Source: DAOTVC01 sp034437215
Lineage (GTDB): Bacteria > Chloroflexota > Anaerolineae > B4-G1 > SLSP01
DNA: 58,640 nucleotides
Assembly (NCBI GenBank): GCA_034437215.1
Contig: DAOTVC010000070.1
Coordinates: 1-58,640, forward strand
Reading direction: 5' to 3'
Below the pieces are notes generated by a model. The model was not told where the DNA came from. It saw only the letters and a list, made by a program, of their open reading frames with translations, and ran no database searches. The first letter of the stretch is position 1. Each line of letters begins with the position of its first letter. The position numbers were made by a program, and so were the translations under genes. Positions 47,890 through 55,096 of the stretch are shown one piece after another.

Positions 47890-48918
47890 TCAGCGCCCGG
47901 CCTGGATGCCGAGGTACTTGTTGGTCAGGCCGACGGCCTCCAGCCGGTCCTTCTGCATCTCCATGGCGGCGCGCACGCCGTCCAGGGTCTCGGGGATGGT
48001 GACCGCCTCCTGCGGAATGTTGATGGCGAAGAGGATGTCGTCTCCCGATGGGCCGATGCACTCCTCCCAGACGGCGATCTCGTACATGTCGGCCCGCTTG
48101 TTGCCCATGTCCCGGGCGTACTTGAAGAGGGCGGCGTTGCTGTTGAAGCCATCGGCGATGCGGACGACGCGGATGCGCGGGTGGGCGCGGTAGATCTCGA
48201 GCAGGCTCGTGCTGTCGATGCTCTTCTTGGGCGTGGCGACGATGCTGATGACGTGCCCGTGGGTGACGGGGGTGTGGACGAGGAAGCCCGTTGCGTCCAC
48301 GTGGGGCATGATGGTCATCAGGTCCACCGCCTGGTGGTTGGGGACGGGGGCGACCTTCAGGACATTGACCAGACCGCGGTGCGTGTCGGCGGGGTCGGCC
48401 ACGCGGCGCACGATGGTGATGGCGACCTTCTCCACCCCGACCTCCCGGTCGAGGGCGTCCACGGCGCGGATGAGGCCCGTGGTGTTACAGGAGGTCAGCT
48501 TCAGGAAGTCCTGCCCGAGCCCCTTCTCGTAGTTGGCATAGCCGTGGAAGAAGACGTCGGCGACCTCGTTCTTCTCACCGCCCTGGAAGACCGCCTTGAC
48601 CCCATGCTTCTGGTAGAGCTCCTTGTTGCGGGCGCCCACACCCGCAGGGGTGGCGTCGAGGGCGACGTCGATCTGGTCGAGCAGCTCCTCGAAGGTGCCG
48701 GTGACGGGGATGTCGGCGGCCTCGAAGTCGGGCTTCCGCTCCGGGTCGACGATGTAGAGATCGTAGGGCATGCCGCTCTCGCGCAGCGCCCGCAGGGAGA
48801 GGGTGGGGGCGACGTCGACGATGCCGACGAGCTCCATGTCCTCCTGCAGCGCGGCGCCGTCCGCCAGGCGCATTCCGATGGTTCCGTAACCTATCACACC
48901 AACTTTGACCTTAGTCAC
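47890..48918 (-). CDS. gap: Type II (archaeal-type) glyceraldehyde-3-phosphate dehydrogenase
   Basis: 342 residues matching archaeal GAPDH (NAD(P)-dependent, phosphorylating). It has VGVIGYGTIGMRLADGAALQ, ATPAGVGARNKELYQKHGVK, GGEKNEVADVFFHGYANYE and the nucleophile context LTSCNTTGLIRAVDAL. PVPNHQAVDLMTIMPHVDAT and VTHGHVISIVATPKKSIDST follow. The bacterial SCTTNC motif is absent. GTG start with AGGAGG 6 nt upstream. It stands between the PDH E1-beta gene and pgk. Confidence 0.93.
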   Translation of the reverse strand: MTKVKVGVIGYGTIGMRLADGAALQEDMELVGIVDVAPTLSLRALRESGMPYDLYIVDPERKPDFEAADIPVTGTFEELLDQIDVALDATPAGVGARNKELYQKHGVKAVFQGGEKNEVADVFFHGYANYEKGLGQDFLKLTSCNTTGLIRAVDALDREVGVEKVAITIVRRVADPADTHRGLVNVLKVAPVPNHQAVDLMTIMPHVDATGFLVHTPVTHGHVISIVATPKKSIDSTSLLEIYRAHPRIRVVRIADGFNSNAALFKYARDMGNKRADMYEIAVWEECIGPSGDDILFAINIPQEAVTIPETLDGVRAAMEMQKDRLEAVGLTNKYLGIQAGR

Positions 48919-48995
48919 TTGATACCTCCTTGGGTCTCTTCGATTCGTTTTTACTCGTTACGCATGCTTCTATATCTTCATTCTGAGCGGAGTGC

Positions 48996-49982
48996 TCAGA
49001 TCTCGCCTCGTACCAGCCGGCGCACCCGGTCGGCGATCTTCTCCTCGTCGACGATGATGTACTCCTCCATGTTGCGGGCGAAGGGTGGGGGGACCGAGGG
49101 GGCACAGACCCGCTGAATGGGGGCGTCGATGTAGCCGAAAGCGCGGTCCGCCACCTGGGCGACCACCTCCGCACCGAAGCCGCCCCGCTCGGGGGCCTCG
49201 TGGGCCACCACCAGGCGCGAGGTCTTCTTCACCGACGCGACGATGGTCTCGATGTCGAGGGGGAAGAGGGTGCGGGGGTCGATGACCTCCAGGTTGATCC
49301 CCTCCTGCTCCAGGATCTCGGCGGCCTTGAGCGCCTTGAGCACCGCCATCGAGGTGGCGACGACGGTGCAATCTGTCCCCTCCCGCTTCACGTCGGCGAC
49401 GCCGAAGGGTAGCGTGTACTCCTCCTCGGGCACCGGCCCCTTCGTGTTGTAGAGGAGCTTCTGCTCGATGAACATTACGGGGTCGTCGAGGCGGATGGCG
49501 CTCTTGAGGAGCCCTTTGGCGTCGTAGGGCGTCGAGGGCATGGCGACGAGCATCCCCGGCAGGTGGACGAACCAGGCCTCGAGGCTCTGGGCGTGCTGCG
49601 CCGCCGAGGAGCGTCCCAGCCCCCCCTGGGTACGGATGACGAGGGGGACCTTGGCCTGTCCGCCCGACATGTAGCGGAGCTTCGCCGCCTGGTTGGCGAT
49701 CTGATCCATCGCCATGGTGGCGAAGTCGATGTACATCAGCTCGACGACGGGGCGCATCCCGGTGACGGCGGCGCCGACGCCCGCGCCCACGAAGCCCTGC
49801 TCGCTGATGGGGGTCTGGCGCACGCGCTCGGTGCCGAACTCCGGGGAGAGCCCCAGCGTCACCTTGTACGCGCTGCCGAAGGGATCGGCGATGTCCTCGC
49901 CCATGAGGAAGACGCGTTCGTCGCGCTGCATCTCCTCCCGGAGAGCCTCTTTCAGGGCGTCGCGGTAGGTAATCTCTCGCAT
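48996..49982 (-). CDS. pdhB: Pyruvate (2-oxo acid) dehydrogenase E1 component, beta subunit
   Basis: About 328 residues, the transketolase-like pyrimidine and C-terminal domains of E1. It has ITYRDALKEALREEMQRDER, VFLMGEDIADPFGSAYKVT, QTPISEQGFVGAGVGAAVTG and MRPVVELMYIDFATMAMDQI. AHEAPERGGFGAEVVAQVAD follows. AGGAG lies 6 nt before the ATG at 49982; the open frame continues far upstream only because it runs antiphase through the E1-alpha gene. Partner of the E1-alpha gene 10 nt upstream. Confidence 0.94.
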   Translation of the reverse strand: MREITYRDALKEALREEMQRDERVFLMGEDIADPFGSAYKVTLGLSPEFGTERVRQTPISEQGFVGAGVGAAVTGMRPVVELMYIDFATMAMDQIANQAAKLRYMSGGQAKVPLVIRTQGGLGRSSAAQHAQSLEAWFVHLPGMLVAMPSTPYDAKGLLKSAIRLDDPVMFIEQKLLYNTKGPVPEEEYTLPFGVADVKREGTDCTVVATSMAVLKALKAAEILEQEGINLEVIDPRTLFPLDIETIVASVKKTSRLVVAHEAPERGGFGAEVVAQVADRAFGYIDAPIQRVCAPSVPPPFARNMEEYIIVDEEKIADRVRRLVRGEI

Positions 49983-49992
49983 GGTGCTCCTC

Positions 49993-51021
49993 CTAGGATT
50001 CCTCGGGGAGGGGATGGCCCCGGTAGTCGAAGTGAACGTAGACGTCGGTGAGCGCCTCCCCGGGCGCGGGGATGGGGCTTGACTTGGCGAACTCCAGCCC
50101 CTCATGGAGCTCCTTCTCGATGGACTGGGCCATCTCCTCATCTTCTTCGTCAGTGAGGTAGCCCCACGCGCGCAGCTGCCGCCCGAGCTTGAGGATGGCG
50201 TCCCGCTTCCGCCACTCTGCGCGCTCCTCCTCGGGCATGTAGTGGGCGGGGTCGCCCACGTAGTGACCGAGGAAGCGGTAGGTCTGAGCCTCGATGAAGC
50301 TGGGACCGCCGCCGGAACGGGCACGCTCCACCGCCTCCTGGGCGGCGCGGTAGACGGCGAGGACATCCATCCCGTCCACGCACTGGGAGGGGATGTTGTA
50401 GGTGCTCGCCCGGTGGGGCAGATCGCACTCGTAGGCCGTCTGCTCCCAGGGCTGGGAGAGGCCGTAGAGGTTGTTCTGGCAGACGAAGACGAGGGGAATC
50501 TGCCAGAGCGAGGCGAGGTTGAGGGCCTCGTGGAAGCCGCCCTCCGCCGTGGCGCCGTCGCCGAAGAAGCAGACCGCCACCTGATCGGTGCCCCGCATCT
50601 TCGCGGAGAGTGCCGCTCCCACGGAGATGGGGAGACCGCCGCTGACGATGCCGTTGGCGCCGATGACGCCCTGGCTGAAGTCGGCGATGTGCATCGAGCC
50701 ACCTTTGCCGTGGCAGTAGCCCGTCGTTCGCCCGTAGAGCTCGGCGAACATGTACTGCACCTCGCAGCCCTTGGCGATGATGTCACCGTGCCCGCGGTGG
50801 GTGCTGGTGATGTAGTCGCTCTCGCGCAAGGCGGTGCAGGTGCCCACAGGCACCGCCTCCTGACCCTGGGAGAGGTGCAGGAAGCCCGCGATCTCTCCGG
50901 CTTCGAAGTGCGCCTGGGCCGTGTTCTCGAAGGCGCGGATCAGCCGCATGCGCCGGTAGATGGCGAGGAGCTCTTCGCGTGTCAGATCTTCGGGGGGTCC
51001 TTCAGCGATCCGTTCGCTCAT
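49993..51021 (-). CDS. pdhA: Pyruvate (2-oxo acid) dehydrogenase E1 component, alpha subunit
   Basis: 342 residues with the ThDP-binding domain. It has LHLSQGQEAVPVGTCTALRE, STHRGHGDIIAKGCE, GKGGSMHIADFSQGVIGANG and the ThDP motif GDGATAEGGFHEALNLASLW ending VCQNN. The His in STHRGHG and the GGSMH loop are conserved for catalysis. It decarboxylates pyruvate (or another 2-oxo acid, including acetoin-type substrates) and hands the acyl group to E2 lipoyl groups. Downstream of the E2 gene by 14 nt. Confidence 0.94.
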   Translation of the reverse strand: MSERIAEGPPEDLTREELLAIYRRMRLIRAFENTAQAHFEAGEIAGFLHLSQGQEAVPVGTCTALRESDYITSTHRGHGDIIAKGCEVQYMFAELYGRTTGYCHGKGGSMHIADFSQGVIGANGIVSGGLPISVGAALSAKMRGTDQVAVCFFGDGATAEGGFHEALNLASLWQIPLVFVCQNNLYGLSQPWEQTAYECDLPHRASTYNIPSQCVDGMDVLAVYRAAQEAVERARSGGGPSFIEAQTYRFLGHYVGDPAHYMPEEERAEWRKRDAILKLGRQLRAWGYLTDEEDEEMAQSIEKELHEGLEFAKSSPIPAPGEALTDVYVHFDYRGHPLPEES

Positions 51022-51035
51022 GATGCCTCCAATTC

Positions 51036-52415
51036 TCAGTGAACCGTCAGTAGAAGTAGGGGATCCTGGATCAGGCAGGCGATGCGCTCCAAGAAGCGGG
51101 CCGCGGGCGCCCCATCGATGACCCGGTGGTCGAAGACCAGGCTGAGGGTCATAGTGGGGCGCACGGCGACCGTGTCGTGTTCGTCGCAGACGACGGGTTT
51201 GCGCAGGATGCGCCCGACGCCCAGAATGCCGCTCTCGGGCAGTTTGAGGACGGGCGTGAAGCCCTCCACACCGTACATGCCCAGGTTGGTGAGGGTGAAG
51301 GTGCCGCCCGCCAGGTCGTCGGGCGCGCTGCGCCCGCTGCGGGCCGCCTCGACCAGACGCGCGCGCTCGGCGGCGATCTCGGGGATGGTCAGGCGATCGG
51401 CGTTGTGCACCACGGGGACCAGCAGCCCCCGCGCGGTGTCCACCGCCAGGCCGACGTTGACCCGGTCCAGCCGCTCGATCTGTCCCTTGCCCAGGCGGGC
51501 GTTGGCCTTGGGGTGCTCTCGCAGGGCCACGGCGACGACACGGATGAGGAGGTCGTTGTAGCTGACCTCCAGCCCCTGGGCCTTGAAGCGCTCCCGCAGA
51601 GCGATCAGGCCTGAAGCATCCACCTCGCGGAAGAGGCTGACGCGCGCCGTCGTGCGGGCGCTCTCCGCCATGCCCTCGGAGACGAGCTTGCGCACGCCGC
51701 GGAGGGGCTCCCGCTCCGCTACCTGGGGAGGACCGGCGGAGGGTGAGGGCGGGGCCGTCTCGCGCTCTTGCAGGAGGGTGGCGGCCCGTTCCAGCACGTC
51801 CGCCTGCATCACCCGGCCGCCGGGTCCGCTGCCCGGCACCGTCGCCGGGTCGATGCCCAGCGTCCGGCTCAGGCGGGCCGCCACCGGGCTGACCCGGGGC
51901 GCAGCCTCTGCCGCCTTCGTCTCCGGCGCCCCCTCGAGGGCTGCCAGGACGTCGGCGGCGCCGATGCGCCCCCCGGGTCCGCTGCCCGTGAGGGCGTCCA
52001 GATCGAGGTCGGCCTCATGGGCCAACCTCCGTGCCTTCCACGAGGCGTTGAGGAGACCGGAGGGAGTGGGGACGCTCTCGGTGTGACGCTCAGGTATACT
52101 CTCCCGGGGTGGGGGGGCGCTCTCGGTCGTGGAAGGGGCTCTTTCCGACTGCCAGGCCTCGGGTAGATCCTCACCGGGCAAGGTGGCGACGGCGAGGGGG
52201 GCGCCCACGGGTACCTCCTCAGTCCCCTCTTGGACGAGAACGCGCTCCAGCTTGCCGGGTTGGCGCGCCTCGACAGGGACGAGCGCCTTGTCGGTCTCGA
52301 CTTCGAGGATCTCCTGCCCTGCGACGAAACGCTCTCCCTCCTTGACCAACCACTCCACGAGATTGCCGCTTTCCATGGTCAGCCCCAGCTGGGGCATGGT
52401 GATCTCAAAGGGCAC
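51036..52415 (-). CDS. pdhC: 2-oxo acid dehydrogenase E2 (dihydrolipoamide acyltransferase) with two subunit-binding domains
   Basis: 459 residues. One lipoyl domain (1-80) with the lipoylated Lys43 in VETDKALVPVEA. A Pro/Glu-rich linker leads to two successive peripheral subunit-binding domains, LNASWKARRLAHEADLDLDA-type (ending GSGPGGRIGAADVLAAL) and RVSPVAARLSRTLGIDPATV-type (ending GSGPGGRVMQADVLERA). The C-terminal catalytic domain has FDHRVIDGAPAARFLE (HxxxDG). Duplicated binding domains are uncommon. GTG start. No E3 (lipoamide dehydrogenase) gene occurs in the window. First enzyme gene after gntR-2. Confidence 0.92.
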   Translation of the reverse strand: MPFEITMPQLGLTMESGNLVEWLVKEGERFVAGQEILEVETDKALVPVEARQPGKLERVLVQEGTEEVPVGAPLAVATLPGEDLPEAWQSERAPSTTESAPPPRESIPERHTESVPTPSGLLNASWKARRLAHEADLDLDALTGSGPGGRIGAADVLAALEGAPETKAAEAAPRVSPVAARLSRTLGIDPATVPGSGPGGRVMQADVLERAATLLQERETAPPSPSAGPPQVAEREPLRGVRKLVSEGMAESARTTARVSLFREVDASGLIALRERFKAQGLEVSYNDLLIRVVAVALREHPKANARLGKGQIERLDRVNVGLAVDTARGLLVPVVHNADRLTIPEIAAERARLVEAARSGRSAPDDLAGGTFTLTNLGMYGVEGFTPVLKLPESGILGVGRILRKPVVCDEHDTVAVRPTMTLSLVFDHRVIDGAPAARFLERIACLIQDPLLLLTVH

Positions 52416-52525
52416 CGTGGGCCTCCTTGTAGCGTCTGCTTACGGATGGTGACTGGGTAGTTGTGAATGCGCTAGAAACGGTCGCGAAGATCAACACTGT
52501 GGGCGAAGGTCTTCATTCTGGTCTG

Positions 52526-53203
52526 TTACTCTAACTGCTTCGGGGGCTTTCCCAGATCCTCGAGGTGGTGCTGCATGGCATCCGTGGCCCGTTCGGGCTG
52601 ACCGGACTTCAGCGCCTCGAGCAGCTCCTCGTGGCGCGTGGCCAGGTACTCCAGGTCGAGGGTCGTCACTTTATAAGTGACGATGGTCCACTGCCCGAAC
52701 TCGAGGCTCTTCCAGAGCTGGTAGAGCAGCTTGTTGCCCGAGATCTGCAGGATAGCCTCGTGGAACTCGTTGTCGAGGCGCGCGATGCCCTCCTGATCCT
52801 GCTGTCGGCCCGCTTCGATCATCTCTTCAAGGATGGCCTCGAGCCGTTCACCGTCGGCCTGGGTTAAATTCTCGGCTGCCAGACGAGCGGCAAGAGACTC
52901 CAGGGCGCCGCGCACGGCGTAGACCTCCCAGAGTTCGTCGGTGGTGAAGGAGCGCACAGAGGTGCCCTTGTAGGGCTCCGTCTCGAGGAAGCCCAGAATC
53001 ACAAGGTCGCGGATGGCCTCCCGGACGGGGGCCTGGCTGACACCCAGCTCGCGGGCGAGGGCGCTCTCGATGATGCGTTCGCCGGGTTGAAACTCCCCCT
53101 TCAGGATGGCCTCGACGATGTGCTCTTTGACCTGCTCACTGAGAACGACGCGCGTCAGGGATTTGCTTTCGCTCCCTCTGCTGTTCAAGCTCACTGCATT
53201 CAT
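52526..53203 (-). CDS. GntR-family regulator with FCD domain (gntR-2)
   Basis: 225 residues, a close paralogue of gntR-1. The DNA-binding region VKEHIVEAILKGEFQPGERI, ESALARELGVSQAPVREAIR and GFLETEPYKGTSVRSFT differs from gntR-1 at only a few positions. The FCD domain shares LDNEFHEAILQISGNKLLYQ and TRHEELLEAL. First gene of the run to larA (gap to E2 110 nt). It has the GATTATCGAT operator at its own promoter, so autoregulation and cross-regulation with gntR-1 are likely. A likely ligand is a metabolite of the pathway. Confidence 0.93.
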   Translation of the reverse strand: MNAVSLNSRGSESKSLTRVVLSEQVKEHIVEAILKGEFQPGERIIESALARELGVSQAPVREAIRDLVILGFLETEPYKGTSVRSFTTDELWEVYAVRGALESLAARLAAENLTQADGERLEAILEEMIEAGRQQDQEGIARLDNEFHEAILQISGNKLLYQLWKSLEFGQWTIVTYKVTTLDLEYLATRHEELLEALKSGQPERATDAMQHHLEDLGKPPKQLE

Positions 53204-53243
53204 GGTTCTCTCTCTGGGGGGTGGAGGTTCGAATGTAATTAAC

Positions 53244-53291
53244 GATTATCGATTATATAAAGATCTTAGCACCCTTTTGGCTCCTTGTCAA
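53244..53291 (-). promoter_or_regulatory. Promoter of gntR-2/PDH/gap/pgk/larA run with GATTATCGAT operator (site d)
   Basis: Minus-strand TTGACA (53291-53286), 17 nt, TAAGAT (53268-53263), then ATCGATAATC (53253-53244) about 10 nt downstream. Same layout as the other four sites. Confidence 0.83.
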
Positions 53292-53389
53292 GGGGTCAGG
53301 CTTGGACTGAGTCGGACGCCCCCTCCCCACGGCGCGCAGCGCCAAAGGGAAGGGGCCACCGCGACTATCAAATCGCTCTGACCTGGGGC

Positions 53390-53437
53390 TTGACAGATAG
53401 AATGAAATCACTAGAATGAGGAAAATCGATTATCGAT
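53390..53437 (+). promoter_or_regulatory. Promoter of malic enzyme gene with GATTATCGAT operator (site e)
   Basis: TTGACA (53390-53395), 16 nt, TAGAAT (53412-53417), then GATTATCGAT at 53428-53437 within the longer palindrome ATCGATTATCGAT (53425-53437). Divergent from site d across 100 bp. The leader to the start codon (about 180 nt) contains nothing else recognised. Confidence 0.85.
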
Positions 53438-53610
53438 CATGGGTGAGGGTTGAGTTCGGAACCCCGAAGCTGAACAACTCGGGAACGCGAATTAAGCAAC
53501 TTGAGCAAGAGCAAACTGCAGGCGCTCCCAAAGGACACCTACACTGCCCAAGTTAGCTAGCTCTCAGTCCTTGACCCAGTTCGTGACTTCACACCATGAA
53601 AAGGAGTGCC

Positions 53611-54924
53611 ATGTCCGCAGAGAAAGCCGCTGCACCATCCGAGGCCGTCCGGCTGCACAGCCACTATCAAGGAAAGGTCCAGGTCGCACCGAAGGTTCCG
53701 GTGCGTTCTCTCGAGGATTTTGCCGTCTGGTACACGCCCGGCGTCGCCGATCCCTGCCGCGCCATTCATAGCGACCCCGCCCAGGTGTGGGATTTGACCA
53801 ACCGCGGCAACACCATCGCCATCGTCTCTGACGGGACGCGGGTCCTGGGGCTGGGCGACATCGGTCCCGCGGCGGGGCTACCTGTCATGGAGGGGAAGGC
53901 GCTCATCTTCAAGCTGCTGGGGGGTGTGGATGCCATCCCTTTAGTGCTGTGCACTGACGATCCCGACGAGCTCATCGGCGTCGTCAAGGCCCTGGAGCCC
54001 AGTTTTGGGGGCATCAACCTCGAGGACATCGCGCAGCCGAAATGCTTCGGCATCCTCGAGCGTCTGCGGGCGGAGATGCAGATCCCCGTCTGGCACGACG
54101 ATCAGCAGGGGACGGCGACGGTCGTCCTGGCGGCGGTCCTCAATGCACTGCGTCTCGTGGGCAAGGAGTTGGGGCAGGTGCACATTGCCATGGTGGGGAT
54201 GGGGGCGGCGAACGTCGCCAACTACCGGCTGTTAAAGTCGGCGGGCGCCGACCCCGCCGCCATCGTCGCCTGTGACGCAGGCGGCATCCTCAACGAGGCG
54301 CGCACCGACCTCGAGACACAGGCGGAGATCGCGCCCCAGTGGGCCATCTGCCGGGAGAGCAATGCCGAGGGCCGGGAGGGGGGCATCCCCGAGGCCCTGC
54401 GCGGCGCCGACGTCCTCATCGCCTTCAGCAAGCCGGGCCCCGATACTATCCTGCCCGAGTGGGTGGAGGGCATGGCGGAGGACGCCGTCGTTATCGCTGG
54501 CGCCAACCCCGTCCCCGAGATCTGGCCCGAGGATGCGCGGGCTGCCGGCGCGCGGATCGTAGGCACCGGGCGGAGCGACTTCCCCAACCAGGTCAACAAC
54601 GCCCTGGCCTTCCCCGGCATCTTCCGGGGCGTGCTGGACGTGCGGGCCCGGCGCATCAGCGACGAGATGGCGGTCGCCGCCGCCCTGGAGCTGGCCCGCT
54701 GCGCCGAGCTGCGCGGGCTCACGGAAGAGCACATCCTTCCCACATTGGACGAGGAGGAGGTCCCCATACGGCTGGCGGTCGCCACCGGGCTGGCGGCACA
54801 ACAAGAGGGCTTGGCCCAACGACCCGGAACGATCGAGGAGCTGGAGACCCGCGCCCAGCAGGCCCTTCAAGCCTCCCAAGCGATCTTCCACGCTCTGGTA
54901 GGGGAGGGCGCATCCGGGGGCTGA
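53611..54924 (+). CDS. NAD(P)-dependent malic enzyme
   Basis: About 437 residues of the short bacterial malic enzyme type, converting malate to pyruvate, CO2 and NAD(P)H. It has HSHYQGKVQVAPKVPVRSLE, the Tyr motif WYTPGVADPCRAI, GDIGPAAGLPVMEGKALIFK, and INLEDIAQPKCFGILERLR. DDQQGTATVVLAAVLNAL and the nucleotide loop VGMGAANVANYRLLKSAG follow. The second ATG (53611) has AAGGAG 5 nt upstream; the first (53596) has none. Its GntR-type operator links it to the pyruvate dehydrogenase run, and the next gene is a dicarboxylate-type transporter. Confidence 0.93.
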   Translation: MSAEKAAAPSEAVRLHSHYQGKVQVAPKVPVRSLEDFAVWYTPGVADPCRAIHSDPAQVWDLTNRGNTIAIVSDGTRVLGLGDIGPAAGLPVMEGKALIFKLLGGVDAIPLVLCTDDPDELIGVVKALEPSFGGINLEDIAQPKCFGILERLRAEMQIPVWHDDQQGTATVVLAAVLNALRLVGKELGQVHIAMVGMGAANVANYRLLKSAGADPAAIVACDAGGILNEARTDLETQAEIAPQWAICRESNAEGREGGIPEALRGADVLIAFSKPGPDTILPEWVEGMAEDAVVIAGANPVPEIWPEDARAAGARIVGTGRSDFPNQVNNALAFPGIFRGVLDVRARRISDEMAVAAALELARCAELRGLTEEHILPTLDEEEVPIRLAVATGLAAQQEGLAQRPGTIEELETRAQQALQASQAIFHALVGEGASGG

Positions 54925-54979
54925 GTCCCCGCTATTTTCCGCTGCAGAATTACTGCGGGTCCGGAGGGGACCTTGCATT

Positions 54980-55017
54980 TAGGGTCTGTAAAGAGATAAC
55001 TTCCTGATGGCACAACT
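54980..55017. repeat. Orphan left end of element-A family
   Basis: TA followed by GGGTCTGTAAAGAGATAAC then TTCCTGATGGCACAACT, matching the tip at 2276-2313 at about 31 of 36 positions. It lies between malic enzyme and the transporter's 3' end. An inward-facing right end is found only 2 kb away at 56968-56988. Confidence 0.5.
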
Positions 55018-55096
55018 GGCCAGACGTAGAGCAGCACGACCACCAAGGTCAACCGGGAACGTCGCAGGAAGTAGGGTCGGGCTGCCGCACTGTCCC

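Noticed and set aside
47797..49116. 439-codon plus-strand frame opposite gap
   Set aside because: Antisense shadow of GAPDH; no ribosome-binding site and no recognisable motif.
49983..50786. N-terminal extension of the E1-beta frame by 268 codons
   Set aside because: The extension is the off-frame of the E1-alpha gene; the true start at 49982 has AGGAG and begins with the family N-terminus.
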